From positions 1 through 24,691 of the IMG/VR virus record IMGVR_UViG_3300025889_016136: 24,691 bases of DNA. One strand, 5' to 3'. This DNA is from a virus. The stretch's first letter is position 1. Every line of letters begins with the position of its first letter. Made by a program: the position numbers and the translations under genes. Below, piece after piece: positions 1 to 7,028 of the stretch. The notes under the pieces are model-generated. The model was given only the letters and a program-made list of their open reading frames with translations. It had not been told where the DNA came from and searched no databases.

Positions 1-61
1 CCGGGTCACAGGATAGGCTTGCCACATCCCGTCTTTCGACTCTGAGGCTGGTCGTGTTCAT
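1..61 (-). CDS. Possible next gene of the leftward operon, cut by the window edge
   Basis: An ATG at 61-59 opens a frame of about 20 codons, without a stop, to the left edge (begins MNTTSLRVERRDVASL). It starts 9 bases after the stop of the RuvC-like gene, which matches the tight packing of this operon. The upstream sequence (ACTCCTTGC) is not a clear Shine-Dalgarno. Too little is visible to name a product, and a frame this short can be open by chance in GC-rich DNA. Confidence 0.3.
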   Translation of the reverse strand, partial: MNTTSLRVERRDVASLSCDP

Positions 62-70
62 GCAAGGAGT

Positions 71-619
71 CTAGCAACTGCTCGGCGGCGTAAGGCTGGC
101 AAGCCGAGCCGTCGCAGCAATAAGCGCGGCATCCGCGAGCCCCCACCGAGCTTTCACCTGGAGGTCTGCCGTTAGCTCAGGCCACCGCTCGCCAGCGACG
201 AGTGCGGCGCTCGCCTTGATCTGCTCGCGGCTTCCCTTCCGGTGCCCTCGGAGGAACGTGCGCTGCCAGTCCTTCGGGCTGATCTCGACCGTAGCGGCAC
301 CGATTGCTTCCGCAAAGTCAAAGCAGACTTGGAGGCTCCGCCCGAAGCTGAAGGCTGAGACCACTCCGTCGCTCGGAGCGGAGGAGACGCGCTCAATGGC
401 GACGGTCACGGTCTCGTGCGGTGTCGCGGCGTCTCGGTATCTGATGCCCTCCTGGGTTGCCTCCAGCCAACGGAGGAGCAGGGCGAGGCTGGGTCGGGAG
501 CGTTTCGTGCCCTTGCCCACCACTGGCATGAGGCTGTGCCCGACGAGCCGGCCACCTCTGTCGAGGATGACCAGCCCGCCGGTCTTGCCGGGGTCGATAC
601 CGATCCACAAGTCGGTCAC
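71..619 (-). CDS. RuvC-like Holliday junction resolvase
   Basis: A 182-aa protein starting at GTG 619-617, which overlaps the stop of the beta-helix gene as GTGA. The N-terminus WIGIDPGKTGG carries the RNase H-fold first strand with the catalytic Asp (D9). The strand VTVAIERVSS supplies the acidic residue E76, and the C-terminal helix GLADAALIAATA supplies D163. This spacing and the length (RuvC proteins are about 170-180 aa) fit a phage RuvC-type endonuclease that resolves branched DNA before packaging. The first acid of the usual C-terminal Asp pair (position -3 to D163) is Gly here, so the metal site may be arranged as in divergent phage RuvCs. A longer in-frame reading upstream has no coding character and lies inside the neighbouring gene. 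Its place at the end of the replication operon fits the role. Confidence 0.85.
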   Translation of the reverse strand: MTDLWIGIDPGKTGGLVILDRGGRLVGHSLMPVVGKGTKRSRPSLALLLRWLEATQEGIRYRDAATPHETVTVAIERVSSAPSDGVVSAFSFGRSLQVCFDFAEAIGAATVEISPKDWQRTFLRGHRKGSREQIKASAALVAGERWPELTADLQVKARWGLADAALIAATARLASLTPPSSC

Positions 620-1848
620 CCGATCGGCTGGCCGGTGATGCCGTCGAACACAAGCTCTCCGCCGGGGCAGTCGATGTCGTGCTTGACGGACTGCTGCTGC
701 CCCTGAGCGTTGGCGGCGAGCAGGATGTTCAGCCGAACGCCCTTGCTGCGGCAGTTGCGGAACACGATGCGCTTGGTCTTCGTGCCGTCCAGGTTGCCGT
801 AGTCCTTGTCGACGCTGATGAAGGGCAAGTTGTGATCCCGAGCAATGAACGCACAGTCCTCGAAGACGACCTCGTCCACCGAGCGCAGCTCGGCTAGGGC
901 GCGGTCGCCTGCCGTGAAGTCGAACAGGCAATTCTTCAGGAACACCTCCCGCATCATGTTCTGCCCTGCGAGCGGCTCGTTCCCCTGCGAGGGCGTGACG
1001 ACGAGGCCGCCGGTGCTTCGCTTGCCTGACCGCTCTTCGTCCCACCGGCAGACGAAGCTGCTGTCCTCAATGGCAATCGAGCCGGGGAACTCTGAGGTGC
1101 CAGGGCTGAAGTACGTCAGGTTGAAGCTCGGTCGGGTGCCTCCATCGGCGCAGTCGACGAAGTGCGAGTCGAGCACAATGTGCTCTGGCTCCGCGTCGTA
1201 CGGCATATTGTCGCCGTCGTACTGCTGGTAAGGCAGCGGTCGATATGCCCACTGCGCTCCCTGGCTCCCGACACGCAGGAAGGTGCAGCCATCGAGCCTT
1301 GTGTTGCCGCTGTTGGAGACGTACAGGCCGTGCTCCTGCGTGATCTCCGTGAAGTCGCAGTCGATGAACGAGCGGTCGGGAGTGTTGTACTCGCGGGTGC
1401 CCCACTTGAGCTGTCGCGCGTCTTCAGCAGCGGTCACGCCGATGTTCCGCCACTCGTAGCTGCCGCCTCGGCGCTTCAGCTCGCCTCGGTGCATATTGGA
1501 AGACCACTGGGCGTAGCCCTGCGGGACGAGCGACTCCTTGTTCTGCCACACGAGGTCTTCGCCGGTCTGCCAGTCGTTGGCGCGGATGTCCCCGAGGGTG
1601 CCGACGTCCTCACGCGCAGCGCGGCTCTCCCTGAGCGCCGGCAACCTGACCAGCTTGTTGGTCTCGACGTCGTTGTCGATGCAGTCAAGCGCCTTGAACT
1701 CTCCGGGCACCGGCTCGGGCGGGTCCGGCGGTTCGGGCGGGTCGGGCGGCTGCGGAGGGTCAGGCGGGTTGATCGCAGGGAGGATCGGTTTCGCGAGCGC
1801 GGCCTCGATGCGGGCCACCCTCCGGCTGAGGTCGTTGATGTTGCTCAT
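616..1848 (-). CDS. Right-handed beta-helix protein with proline-rich linker
   Basis: A 410-aa protein from ATG 1848. Residues 1-20 (MSNINDLSRRVARIEAALAK) look like a short coiled coil. Residues about 24-47 are a low-complexity PP-D/E-PP linker. The rest has repeated short strand-turn units of the type 'hhhxxCxF' (SFIDCDFTEI, TRLDGCTFLRVG, IVLDSHFVDC, IAIEDSSFVC, VFLKNCLFDF, VVFEDCAFIA, IVFRNCRSKG), the signature of a parallel beta-helix of the pectate-lyase/tailspike type. No catalytic residues can be assigned. Such folds usually belong to tail fibres, spikes or polysaccharide-active enzymes, so its place inside the replication operon is unexpected. It is preceded by an SD-less leader (CCCAGAAACC before ATG), 10 bases after the stop of a 35-aa membrane protein, and overlaps the RuvC-like gene by 4 bases. 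Whether it is virion-borne or intracellular is open. Confidence 0.85.
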   Translation of the reverse strand: MSNINDLSRRVARIEAALAKPILPAINPPDPPQPPDPPEPPDPPEPVPGEFKALDCIDNDVETNKLVRLPALRESRAAREDVGTLGDIRANDWQTGEDLVWQNKESLVPQGYAQWSSNMHRGELKRRGGSYEWRNIGVTAAEDARQLKWGTREYNTPDRSFIDCDFTEITQEHGLYVSNSGNTRLDGCTFLRVGSQGAQWAYRPLPYQQYDGDNMPYDAEPEHIVLDSHFVDCADGGTRPSFNLTYFSPGTSEFPGSIAIEDSSFVCRWDEERSGKRSTGGLVVTPSQGNEPLAGQNMMREVFLKNCLFDFTAGDRALAELRSVDEVVFEDCAFIARDHNLPFISVDKDYGNLDGTKTKRIVFRNCRSKGVRLNILLAANAQGQQQSVKHDIDCPGGELVFDGITGQPIG

Positions 1849-1858
1849 GGTTTCTGGG

Positions 1859-1966
1859 CTACAGGGTTTCTCGGATGGCGGCGGTGCATTGCGATGCCAT
1901 GAGGCAGAGCAGTGCCACGATAAGGTAGGGGATGCACCCGCTTCGGGGCTCGTCTTCGATCTTCAC
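1859..1966 (-). CDS. Very small (35 aa) membrane protein, coupled to the helicase gene
   Basis: The GTG at 1966-1964 overlaps the helicase stop as GTGA, and the frame runs 35 codons to a TAG at 1861-1859. The product starts KIEDEPRSGC after the initiator and then has one hydrophobic span, IPYLIVALLCLMASQC, followed by a short tail TAAIRETL. The acidic N-terminus, single helix with small residues and final CT are compatible with a single-pass membrane peptide; the LMASQC stretch weakly resembles a lipobox. Support comes from the exact stop/start overlap, a clean fill of the otherwise empty gap between two genes, and good hydrophobic patterning. No family is recognised. Confidence 0.6.
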   Translation of the reverse strand: MKIEDEPRSGCIPYLIVALLCLMASQCTAAIRETL

Positions 1967-3777
1967 AGGTCTGCGTACTGCCTCTTGCGGCGGTACTTCG
2001 GGGCTGGGTCCAAGAGAAAGAGCCGCGAGCTTGCCCTTGTCGCGCCAACGTACATCAGGCGGATGATCTCGTCATGGCCGTCTGGTGACTGCGTAAACTC
2101 CTCGTGGTGTTTCTTCAGGAGGTCTGGTGCTAGGAACACGCTGCCGGCGGTGCCTCCCTTCACGCTGTGAATGGTGCCGACGATGAGCCTCGGCTCGGTC
2201 GTCAGGGCTCGAAGGTCCTTGCGGGCCACCTGGATCGGGTAGCGGAGCCGGGCGGCGTTGGCCGGCGTCATGTGCGCCACGAGCCAGTCGAGCGCCTTCT
2301 GCTCAAGGTGCGGGTCGCGGACCATCGGCAGGAGGTAGTTCGCGACGAAGCCGGGGTCCACGAAGATCCGGGCGAGGTCGGCCTTGTCGATGATGGCCCT
2401 GGGGCGCTTCTTCGCCCACTCGGGGATCAGCCGTGTCTTGGCTCCCTTCACAAACAGGTCCTTCGCGGCGCAGATGCTCGCCCAGTCGTGCAGCTCGCCC
2501 CACCTCCATATGCGAGGCTCAGAAGGATCCGGTGCGCCTTCTGAGATCGAGTCCGACATCGCGTTACTGATGGCGAAAAAGGATCCGATGTGCCTGTGGG
2601 CCGTCTTCAGCGGGTTCCAATCACCTCGGGCGAGGGCGTAGGGGTTGTAGAACCGCATCCCTCGTCGCCTCAGCTCCGCGAGCAGGCTGTTGAGCAGGAA
2701 GCCGGCGGAGGCCAGCACCATGACTCGTGCGTTGTCGCCGGTCGCGCCCTCGCGGTCGAGCCGCCTCACCTCCTCGTCGATCAGGCTGGCGAGGTCGTAG
2801 TGTCCTCGGACCTTGCCGGTGATGGAGCAGGCAGGCCGGAGCACCTCGCCAGGGTCGCCGGGCTTGGGCTGGTAGCTGACCGGAACGTGCCGGTGTGCCC
2901 GTTTCGCAAGGCTCTCCGCGAACGTCTGGATGGCCGGCGGCAGCCGGAAGGACTGGCCGAGCACCTCGGTCTGCTCCTCAGGGAACGTTGCCGGGTCGTG
3001 GAACGCGGCCCTAGCCGCTCCTCGGAACCCGTAGATGGACTGGTTCGGGTCGCCGGCGAGGGCGAGGAGGTCGATGCTCTCCGCCCACTGCCGGATCAGG
3101 GCCACCTCCAGCTCGGTGCAATCCTGAGCCTCGTCGACGATCAGGGCCTTGACTGGCGTGTCGTCGTACAGCGGCATCTCAGCGCCCTCGTCGAGGCACC
3201 GCTCGATCAGGTCGGTGAAGTCGGTCATCTGGTTCTGGAGCTTGAAGTCGCTCCAGGCGGCCCAGAACGGCTTCACATCCGCCGGCCATTGCTCCGGCGG
3301 AACGCGGCGCTGCCGGAGCACCTCGATGCGGGCCAGGGACGTGTCGCCTGTGACGGCCCCGTGCTGCCCCCTGCTGCGTCCTGGGCCATTCGTGCCCCCG
3401 TGGTCAAGCTGCTCCGCTGAAGCGGCCTCAGGGTCATCCAGAGCCCTTCCAGCGGACGAGGTCAGTCTTAGCAGAGGATCAAGGCCAGCGTGCTCGTTCC
3501 AGGCGGCGAGGCCCTCAGGCGTCTGGATGAGCACAGGTGCCCCCATGAAGTCCGCCAGAGCCCTTCGGGCGAGACTGTGCAGGGTCGCCACCCGCTCCTT
3601 CGGCAGGTGGACGCCAGGGCGGGATGCAATCTCCTTGGCGGCGGCTCGGGTGAGCGAGACCACAGCCACAGCGTGCGGCCCGTACTTCTCGATGGCCCTT
3701 GGAATCCAGCGTGCGGCGAGACGGGTCGTCTTGCCGGTGCCCGGCGGCCCGATCAGGTGATATTCAGTCGCGGTCAT
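1963..3777 (-). CDS. UvrD/Rep-like superfamily 1 DNA helicase
   Basis: A 604-aa ATP-dependent helicase from ATG 3777. Walker A is GPPGTGKTT (residues 10-18). Motif Ia is VVSLTRAAAKEI and the Walker B/motif II is DEAQD (215-219). Motif III is GDPNQSIYGFRGA (242-254), motif IV SFRLP (about 276-280), motif V GTIHSVKG and motif VI LMYVGATRA. All SF1A motifs are present in order, so the enzyme should unwind DNA 3'-5' during phage replication or recombination. Residues about 105-148 are a glycine- and alanine-rich, probably disordered insert. The start is supported by a strong ribosome-binding site, GGGGGAGG, seven bases from the ATG. That site is folded into a hairpin (3783-3798) and lies inside the preceding small gene, which ends 14 bases past this start. 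Confidence 0.95.
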   Translation of the reverse strand: MTATEYHLIGPPGTGKTTRLAARWIPRAIEKYGPHAVAVVSLTRAAAKEIASRPGVHLPKERVATLHSLARRALADFMGAPVLIQTPEGLAAWNEHAGLDPLLRLTSSAGRALDDPEAASAEQLDHGGTNGPGRSRGQHGAVTGDTSLARIEVLRQRRVPPEQWPADVKPFWAAWSDFKLQNQMTDFTDLIERCLDEGAEMPLYDDTPVKALIVDEAQDCTELEVALIRQWAESIDLLALAGDPNQSIYGFRGAARAAFHDPATFPEEQTEVLGQSFRLPPAIQTFAESLAKRAHRHVPVSYQPKPGDPGEVLRPACSITGKVRGHYDLASLIDEEVRRLDREGATGDNARVMVLASAGFLLNSLLAELRRRGMRFYNPYALARGDWNPLKTAHRHIGSFFAISNAMSDSISEGAPDPSEPRIWRWGELHDWASICAAKDLFVKGAKTRLIPEWAKKRPRAIIDKADLARIFVDPGFVANYLLPMVRDPHLEQKALDWLVAHMTPANAARLRYPIQVARKDLRALTTEPRLIVGTIHSVKGGTAGSVFLAPDLLKKHHEEFTQSPDGHDEIIRLMYVGATRASSRLFLLDPAPKYRRKRQYADL

Positions 3778-3973
3778 GATAAAGCCTCCCCCGAGGCTCG
3801 GTTTTTCGCTGCTTCAGGTGGTCAAATCGCTGCTTCAGATTGCGCCCGATGGGCCTTCTTGGGGTCACGAAGGCCGATTCGCTGAAAACGCTGAGTGCAT
3901 TGGCCCCCCCCCCATTCTCGTGTGCGTTTTCGAATCGTCCCCTCATTTCCCCCCCTATAAAGGCTGCGGTCAC
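3764..3973 (-). CDS. Small basic protein with LKQR heptad repeat, between primase and helicase
   Basis: A 69-aa frame can begin at GTG 3973-3971, overlapping the primase stop as GTGA, or a 60-aa version at ATG 3946-3944 just after a run of seven G (AGGGGGGGAA before ATG). The C-terminal half is basic and contains LKQRFDHLKQRK, a perfect heptad-spaced repeat that explains a 12-base direct repeat in the DNA (3806-3817 and 3827-3838, 21 bases apart). The N-terminal part includes three glycines coded by a run of ten G (3904-3913). It fills the gap between two firmly assigned genes and runs through the helicase start. Position suggests a small replication accessory such as a helicase or primase partner, but this is inference; no family is recognised. 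Confidence 0.6.
   Translation of the reverse strand: MTAAFIGGEMRGRFENAHENGGGANALSVFSESAFVTPRRPIGRNLKQRFDHLKQRKTEPRGRLYHDRD
3783..3798 (-). promoter_or_regulatory. Hairpin enclosing the helicase ribosome-binding site
   Basis: On the leftward transcript AGCCTC and GAGGCT pair perfectly around a GGGG loop. The Shine-Dalgarno GGGGGAGG of the helicase lies in the loop and the 3' arm, seven bases from its ATG. The stem would hide the site unless ribosomes translating the small upstream gene, which runs across it, open it. This suggests translational coupling. On the opposite strand the same hairpin is followed by TTTTT, but no rightward gene would use it as a terminator. Confidence 0.5.
3904..3913. 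repeat. Homopolymer of ten C (ten G on the coding strand)
   Basis: An uninterrupted C10 run lies inside the small gene between primase and helicase; a second run of seven C lies at 3949-3955. On the leftward mRNA these give G7, G4 (after ATGA) and G10 tracts within about 50 bases. Such tracts are slippage-prone in replication, transcription and sequencing. Confidence 0.9.
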
Positions 3974-5970
3974 GCTGCCTCGTCCGTCAGGCCGTCCTCG
4001 AAGGCGGTGTCGAGCCACTGCCCGATCTCCGGCGGCCCATGCTCTTGGAGCACAGCTCGCGGCACCCGGAGGTAGCCGGAGCGGCTCGTGCGCTTGCCTG
4101 AGCCGTCCACGCACTGCACGGCGATGAACTTGCAGCCAGCGTTGGCGCTCTCGATCAGCAGCCTCAGCGTCCGCCGGGCCATCGCGGGGCACTGCGGATC
4201 CTCGTCGATCCAGTTCGTGAGGGCTTGCCCGTCGATGACGACGCTGCGCCCCTCCTTCCCCTTACCGTTCTCGTACAGCAGGCAGGGCTGACGGAGCGCC
4301 ACCTGATGGCCCCAGCTCTTGGTCTTGGGCAGCCACGCCGGCTGCCCCACCCCGAGGAGGCGGTCGACGGCGAAGCGCACCACGCTCCTGAGGATCTGGC
4401 TCGCCTCGTCGCCTGAGTCGAACTCCACCGAGGCCAGCCGGATCGCCGTGAGCACCGGTGCCCACTGGCGCTTCTTCCCTGGCTTCGTCGTGAACGGCTC
4501 CACGATGGCCCCCGTGGCGCTCCACAGGTTCGACAGGAAGTCGTGACTCGATGCGAACAGGCTCTGGCTTGTGCACTCAAACATCGCCCCTGGGCCGGTC
4601 TGGAAGATCCAGACGCTCCTGGCCGCTGCGGTCGCGGCGCTGAACTTGACCAGTGCGATCTCCTGCTCGTCCTTCAAGCCCAGCGCGCTGTTGAGCGCCT
4701 CCAGGGCTCGCTGCCGAACCGTCGCGTCCAAGCTCTCCGTCTCCACGAGGATGACCTGCGCTCGCTCCTTAGCCGCCGGCGGTGCCGCTGGGTCTTGGGC
4801 CACCTTCTCAGCCTCCTCTCGGCGCTCGACGATCTTGGCGCACTCTTCGATGGCCTGCTTGTTCCTCTGATCCTCGTCCACGGCGCGGAGCGCCTTCTGG
4901 ATCGTGCCGAGGTAGTAGTCGGCGCGGTGGACCTTCTTGCTGTCGGTCGCGTTGCCCTGCATCCGGTGGTAGCGGAGCAGGTCCACAATCTCCTGCACGG
5001 GCATATCCGTCGCCGCGAGCCTCGTGGCGAGGCTCAGGTCCATCTCGCTCTGCGAGGGTAGGCTGCGGCGCTTGCGGTCCCAGACGATCCTCAGGTCGTC
5101 GTCGATCTCGCACAGGTCATAGATCCGCTCCTTCAGCTCCTGCGAGATCGCGCTTGGGTCCTTGTCGAGCGTGAACTGGATGCGGTCGTCGAACTGGGCA
5201 GCGGCCTCCTGGGCGACCGACTTAGGCGCGGCCAGCGTCAGGTCGCTCGGCACGCTCATCCACAGGGTGTCGATGCTGTAGCGCGGCCCTGTCTCCTTCC
5301 ATGTCACCGGCCTCGGATCGCCGTGCGACAGGTTCTGGCCGCCAGGGATCCGCATGACTCGGGGCAACGCCCAGGTCTGGTCATCGGCCCAGCCGTTGGC
5401 GGCAAGCTCGTCGCGGACCATCGCCTGGATGCTCTGGCAGAGCCGCTCCAGCGCCTCGCGGCTGCGCTCGGTGCCCTCCTCGAACTCGACGACGCCCTCC
5501 TCAAACAGGTAGTACGCGTGGATGCCTCCGCCGGTCCACACGGTGATCGTCGGCGGCCCGATGGGCACGGCGCGGAGCAGGGCCGCGTACGCCTCTTCGG
5601 TGTCAGGGCAGAGATGCTTCTTCTTGTGCCCGTCGCTTCGGATGTCGATGTCGACCCAGACGCCGGGCATCGCGCAGAGGTCCTCCGTGGCCCCTTGGAG
5701 CTGCTCGATGTTCTTGCCCTGGTCTCGGGCCTTCTCGCGCAGGGCTCGGTCGTCGCGGGCGCAGACGCCGAAGTAGCTCACGTTCTCGAACCCTCCGGTG
5801 AACGCCTTGTCGGCGGCGTCGTCGGCGGAGTAGGAGAGCCGGGTCAGCTTGCTGGCCTTGCTCCAGACCGTGATGCAGCCCTTCGGGAGCCGCTCTCCGT
5901 CCGGCTCAAAGATCAGGGCGAGGAACTTGCGGGCGACGGCGGCGGGGCTACGATCTTCAGTGCTGGTCAT
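3970..5970 (-). CDS. Archaeo-eukaryotic-type primase-polymerase (PrimPol)
   Basis: A 666-aa protein from ATG 5970. The frame stays open far upstream of this ATG, but that extension is arginine-rich out-of-frame sequence inside the neighbouring gene. The N-terminal third shows the AEP primase motifs in order: motif I VWVDIDIR (D107, D109), motif II TVWTGGGIHAYY (H151), and motif III RIPGGQN (207-213) preceded by WALPR. This is the arrangement of RepB/PrimPol-like phage primases, which prime and may extend DNA. The middle (about 400-470) is a charged helical linker rich in Glu, Lys and Ala. The last 200 residues (RSVWIFQTGPGAMFEC onward) are not recognised, and no helicase motifs are seen in them; helicase activity may come from the separate SF1 gene downstream. 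No Shine-Dalgarno is evident, and a long hairpin lies in the 95-base leader. Confidence 0.9.
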   Translation of the reverse strand: MTSTEDRSPAAVARKFLALIFEPDGERLPKGCITVWSKASKLTRLSYSADDAADKAFTGGFENVSYFGVCARDDRALREKARDQGKNIEQLQGATEDLCAMPGVWVDIDIRSDGHKKKHLCPDTEEAYAALLRAVPIGPPTITVWTGGGIHAYYLFEEGVVEFEEGTERSREALERLCQSIQAMVRDELAANGWADDQTWALPRVMRIPGGQNLSHGDPRPVTWKETGPRYSIDTLWMSVPSDLTLAAPKSVAQEAAAQFDDRIQFTLDKDPSAISQELKERIYDLCEIDDDLRIVWDRKRRSLPSQSEMDLSLATRLAATDMPVQEIVDLLRYHRMQGNATDSKKVHRADYYLGTIQKALRAVDEDQRNKQAIEECAKIVERREEAEKVAQDPAAPPAAKERAQVILVETESLDATVRQRALEALNSALGLKDEQEIALVKFSAATAAARSVWIFQTGPGAMFECTSQSLFASSHDFLSNLWSATGAIVEPFTTKPGKKRQWAPVLTAIRLASVEFDSGDEASQILRSVVRFAVDRLLGVGQPAWLPKTKSWGHQVALRQPCLLYENGKGKEGRSVVIDGQALTNWIDEDPQCPAMARRTLRLLIESANAGCKFIAVQCVDGSGKRTSRSGYLRVPRAVLQEHGPPEIGQWLDTAFEDGLTDEAA

Positions 5971-6022
5971 GTACGGCTTCGGCTGTCTTGAACGGTGCGA
6001 ATTGTGCTTCCCCCTCTGCACG

Positions 6023-6058
6023 GCGAGCCGCCAGGGTCCCCCCACCCTGACGGCTCGC
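6023..6058 (-). other. Strong intergenic RNA hairpin, 15-bp stem
   Basis: Arms 6023-6037 and 6044-6058 pair over 15 positions around a six-base loop (GGGGGG on the leftward RNA). The only imperfect pair, 6031/6050, is a G-U wobble on the leftward transcript but a C-A mismatch on the other strand, so the fold favours the leftward RNA. It sits between the Cys-rich gene and the primase. No T-run follows on that strand, so it is more likely an mRNA-stability, processing or partial-termination element than a classical terminator. Confidence 0.6.
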
Positions 6059-6065
6059 TTCTTTG

Positions 6066-6782
6066 TCAGGCCCTCTGCGCGGCGTCGGCAAGGATGGCCG
6101 ACAGCTCCGCGAGGCGGCCAGTCTCGTCCTCGGTGAGGTCGCGGACGAAGCTGAACTCGACGGTGTAGTAGTCCGGGGATCCGCTCTGCTTCGCGAGCGA
6201 CAGCCTCGTGACGGATCGGCTGAGGCGCTTGCGTCCGTTCACCAGCTTCATCTTGTACTGCTTGAACGGCTTCAGCGTGGCCGCCGGGATCTGCAACACC
6301 ATCGGCAGGAGTGCGTCTCCGTTGAAGATCACGAGCCTGACGCGCTGCTTGCACGCCTGCCCCTTCCCTCCGCCGAGGTCGCTGCCGAACTTGCTGAACG
6401 CGCAGGACGCGCAGTCCTGCTCGGTCACGGGCAGGTCGTCGTTGCTGGCGCTCGCATGGATGGCGTCGATGTCTCGACACCCGTGCCCGACGCGACCGTC
6501 AGCGCTGGAGCAGTGCGGCGGCCCTCCGTCGCCCTCGTCGATGCCGGTGGCGTAGAAGCTCCGCTCGATGGGCGACTCGTAGGCCACCACAACGTCGAGG
6601 GTCTTCTCGAACCGCTCGCCGTCGAGCGACTCGATGACGAAGGCTGCGCCTCCGGTGCCTGACGGCACGACGAGCTTCTGGAGGTCCGCCGGCGTCGGCT
6701 GCACCTCTGCGATCATCGCAGCAGCCTCCGGGTCGGCGAGGGAGAGGAACGTGTCGGCTTTCTTGGCTACTTCTTTGGTCAT
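6066..6782 (-). CDS. Conserved Cys-rich replication-module protein
   Basis: A 238-aa protein from ATG 6782, whose leader ends CACCCAGAACC with no Shine-Dalgarno. Conserved-looking features are PPHCSSADGRVGHGC (C91, C102), then CASCAFSKFGSDLGGGKGQAC (C124, C127, C144) followed by KQRVRLVIF and LPMVLQIPAATLKPFKQYK. I recall this 'P-x-C-SxDG ... CxxC ... GxGxxCK' pattern from uncharacterised proteins in phage replication regions. The cysteines probably bind zinc or a metal. The C-terminal half is beta-rich with basic loops, which would suit nucleic-acid binding, for example a single-strand binding role, but that is inference. Its place just upstream of the primase supports a replication function. 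An in-frame extension above the ATG is Thr/Pro-rich antisense-type sequence and is discarded. Confidence 0.85.
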   Translation of the reverse strand: MTKEVAKKADTFLSLADPEAAAMIAEVQPTPADLQKLVVPSGTGGAAFVIESLDGERFEKTLDVVVAYESPIERSFYATGIDEGDGGPPHCSSADGRVGHGCRDIDAIHASASNDDLPVTEQDCASCAFSKFGSDLGGGKGQACKQRVRLVIFNGDALLPMVLQIPAATLKPFKQYKMKLVNGRKRLSRSVTRLSLAKQSGSPDYYTVEFSFVRDLTEDETGRLAELSAILADAAQRA

Positions 6783-6825
6783 GGTTCTGGGTGGGTTGGG
6801 CCGCCCTGGGCGGCGGTGTGCAACC

Positions 6826-6839
6826 TCAGCGTTCGCTGA
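6826..6839 (-). other. Small intergenic stem-loop
   Basis: TCAGCG and CGCTGA pair around an AA loop in the 64-base gap between the 59-aa membrane-protein gene and the Cys-rich gene. A GC-rich near-palindrome GCCGCCCTGGGCGGC follows close by on the plus strand (about 6800-6814). No T-run is present. Possible mRNA spacer structure; function unknown. Confidence 0.35.
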
Positions 6840-6846
6840 AGCTGTG

Positions 6847-7026
6847 CTAGTAGTCGCCGTAGTAGGAGTCGGGCGGCTCGGGGTTGTAGTCGTTGAACTT
6901 GCGGTCCTGATATCCACGGTCGTAGGCGGCCTTCCGGTGGCGTGCGTTGCACTCGCCCACAAACCAGAGGAGAACAAAGACGGCGATGAGGAGGCCGCAG
7001 CCTCCGTCCTTGGGTTGGTAGGTCAT
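6847..7026 (-). CDS. Small (59 aa) single-pass membrane protein with Tyr/Asp-rich tail
   Basis: ATG 7026 to TAG 6847-6849. After a short polar N-terminus with a GGCG motif there is one hydrophobic helix (LLIAVFVLLWFV, residues about 12-23). It is followed by a basic segment NARHRKAAYDRGYQDRK and a tail rich in Tyr, Pro and Asp (DSYYGDY). The charge pattern suggests N-terminus outside and tail in the cytoplasm. The gene starts 2 bases after the stop of another tiny membrane-protein gene, in the same leftward operon. No family is recognised; it may be an early host-membrane effector or replication-membrane anchor, which is inference. Confidence 0.7.
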   Translation of the reverse strand: MTYQPKDGGCGLLIAVFVLLWFVGECNARHRKAAYDRGYQDRKFNDYNPEPPDSYYGDY

Positions 7027-7028
7027 GG

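Noticed and set aside
216-706. Long plus-strand open frames opposite the RuvC-like and beta-helix genes, and similar antisense frames across the tail genes.
   Set aside because: They mirror the codon structure of the real leftward genes, are rich in Arg/Pro/Ser and have no recognisable motifs; typical GC-rich shadow frames.
1700-1780. GC-rich short tandem repeats that could be a minisatellite or origin element.
   Set aside because: They code the Pro-Pro-Asp/Glu linker of the beta-helix protein in frame, which accounts for the periodicity.
3783-3806. Hairpin followed by TTTTT on the plus strand, looking like an intrinsic terminator.
   Set aside because: There is no rightward gene anywhere near to terminate; on the coding strand the same hairpin holds the helicase ribosome-binding site, which is a better explanation.
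3806-3838. 12-base direct repeat with 21-base period, first read as iterons or paired operator sites beside the primase.
   Set aside because: The period equals seven codons and the repeat codes the heptad LKQRxxxLKQR in the small gene, so coding explains it.
3816-3970. Programmed frameshift on the ten-G run to fuse the small protein or primase to the helicase.
   Set aside because: Primase and helicase share a frame, but it is closed by a TAG just after the primase stop and a TGA at 3816-3814, so slippage gives truncation and not fusion.
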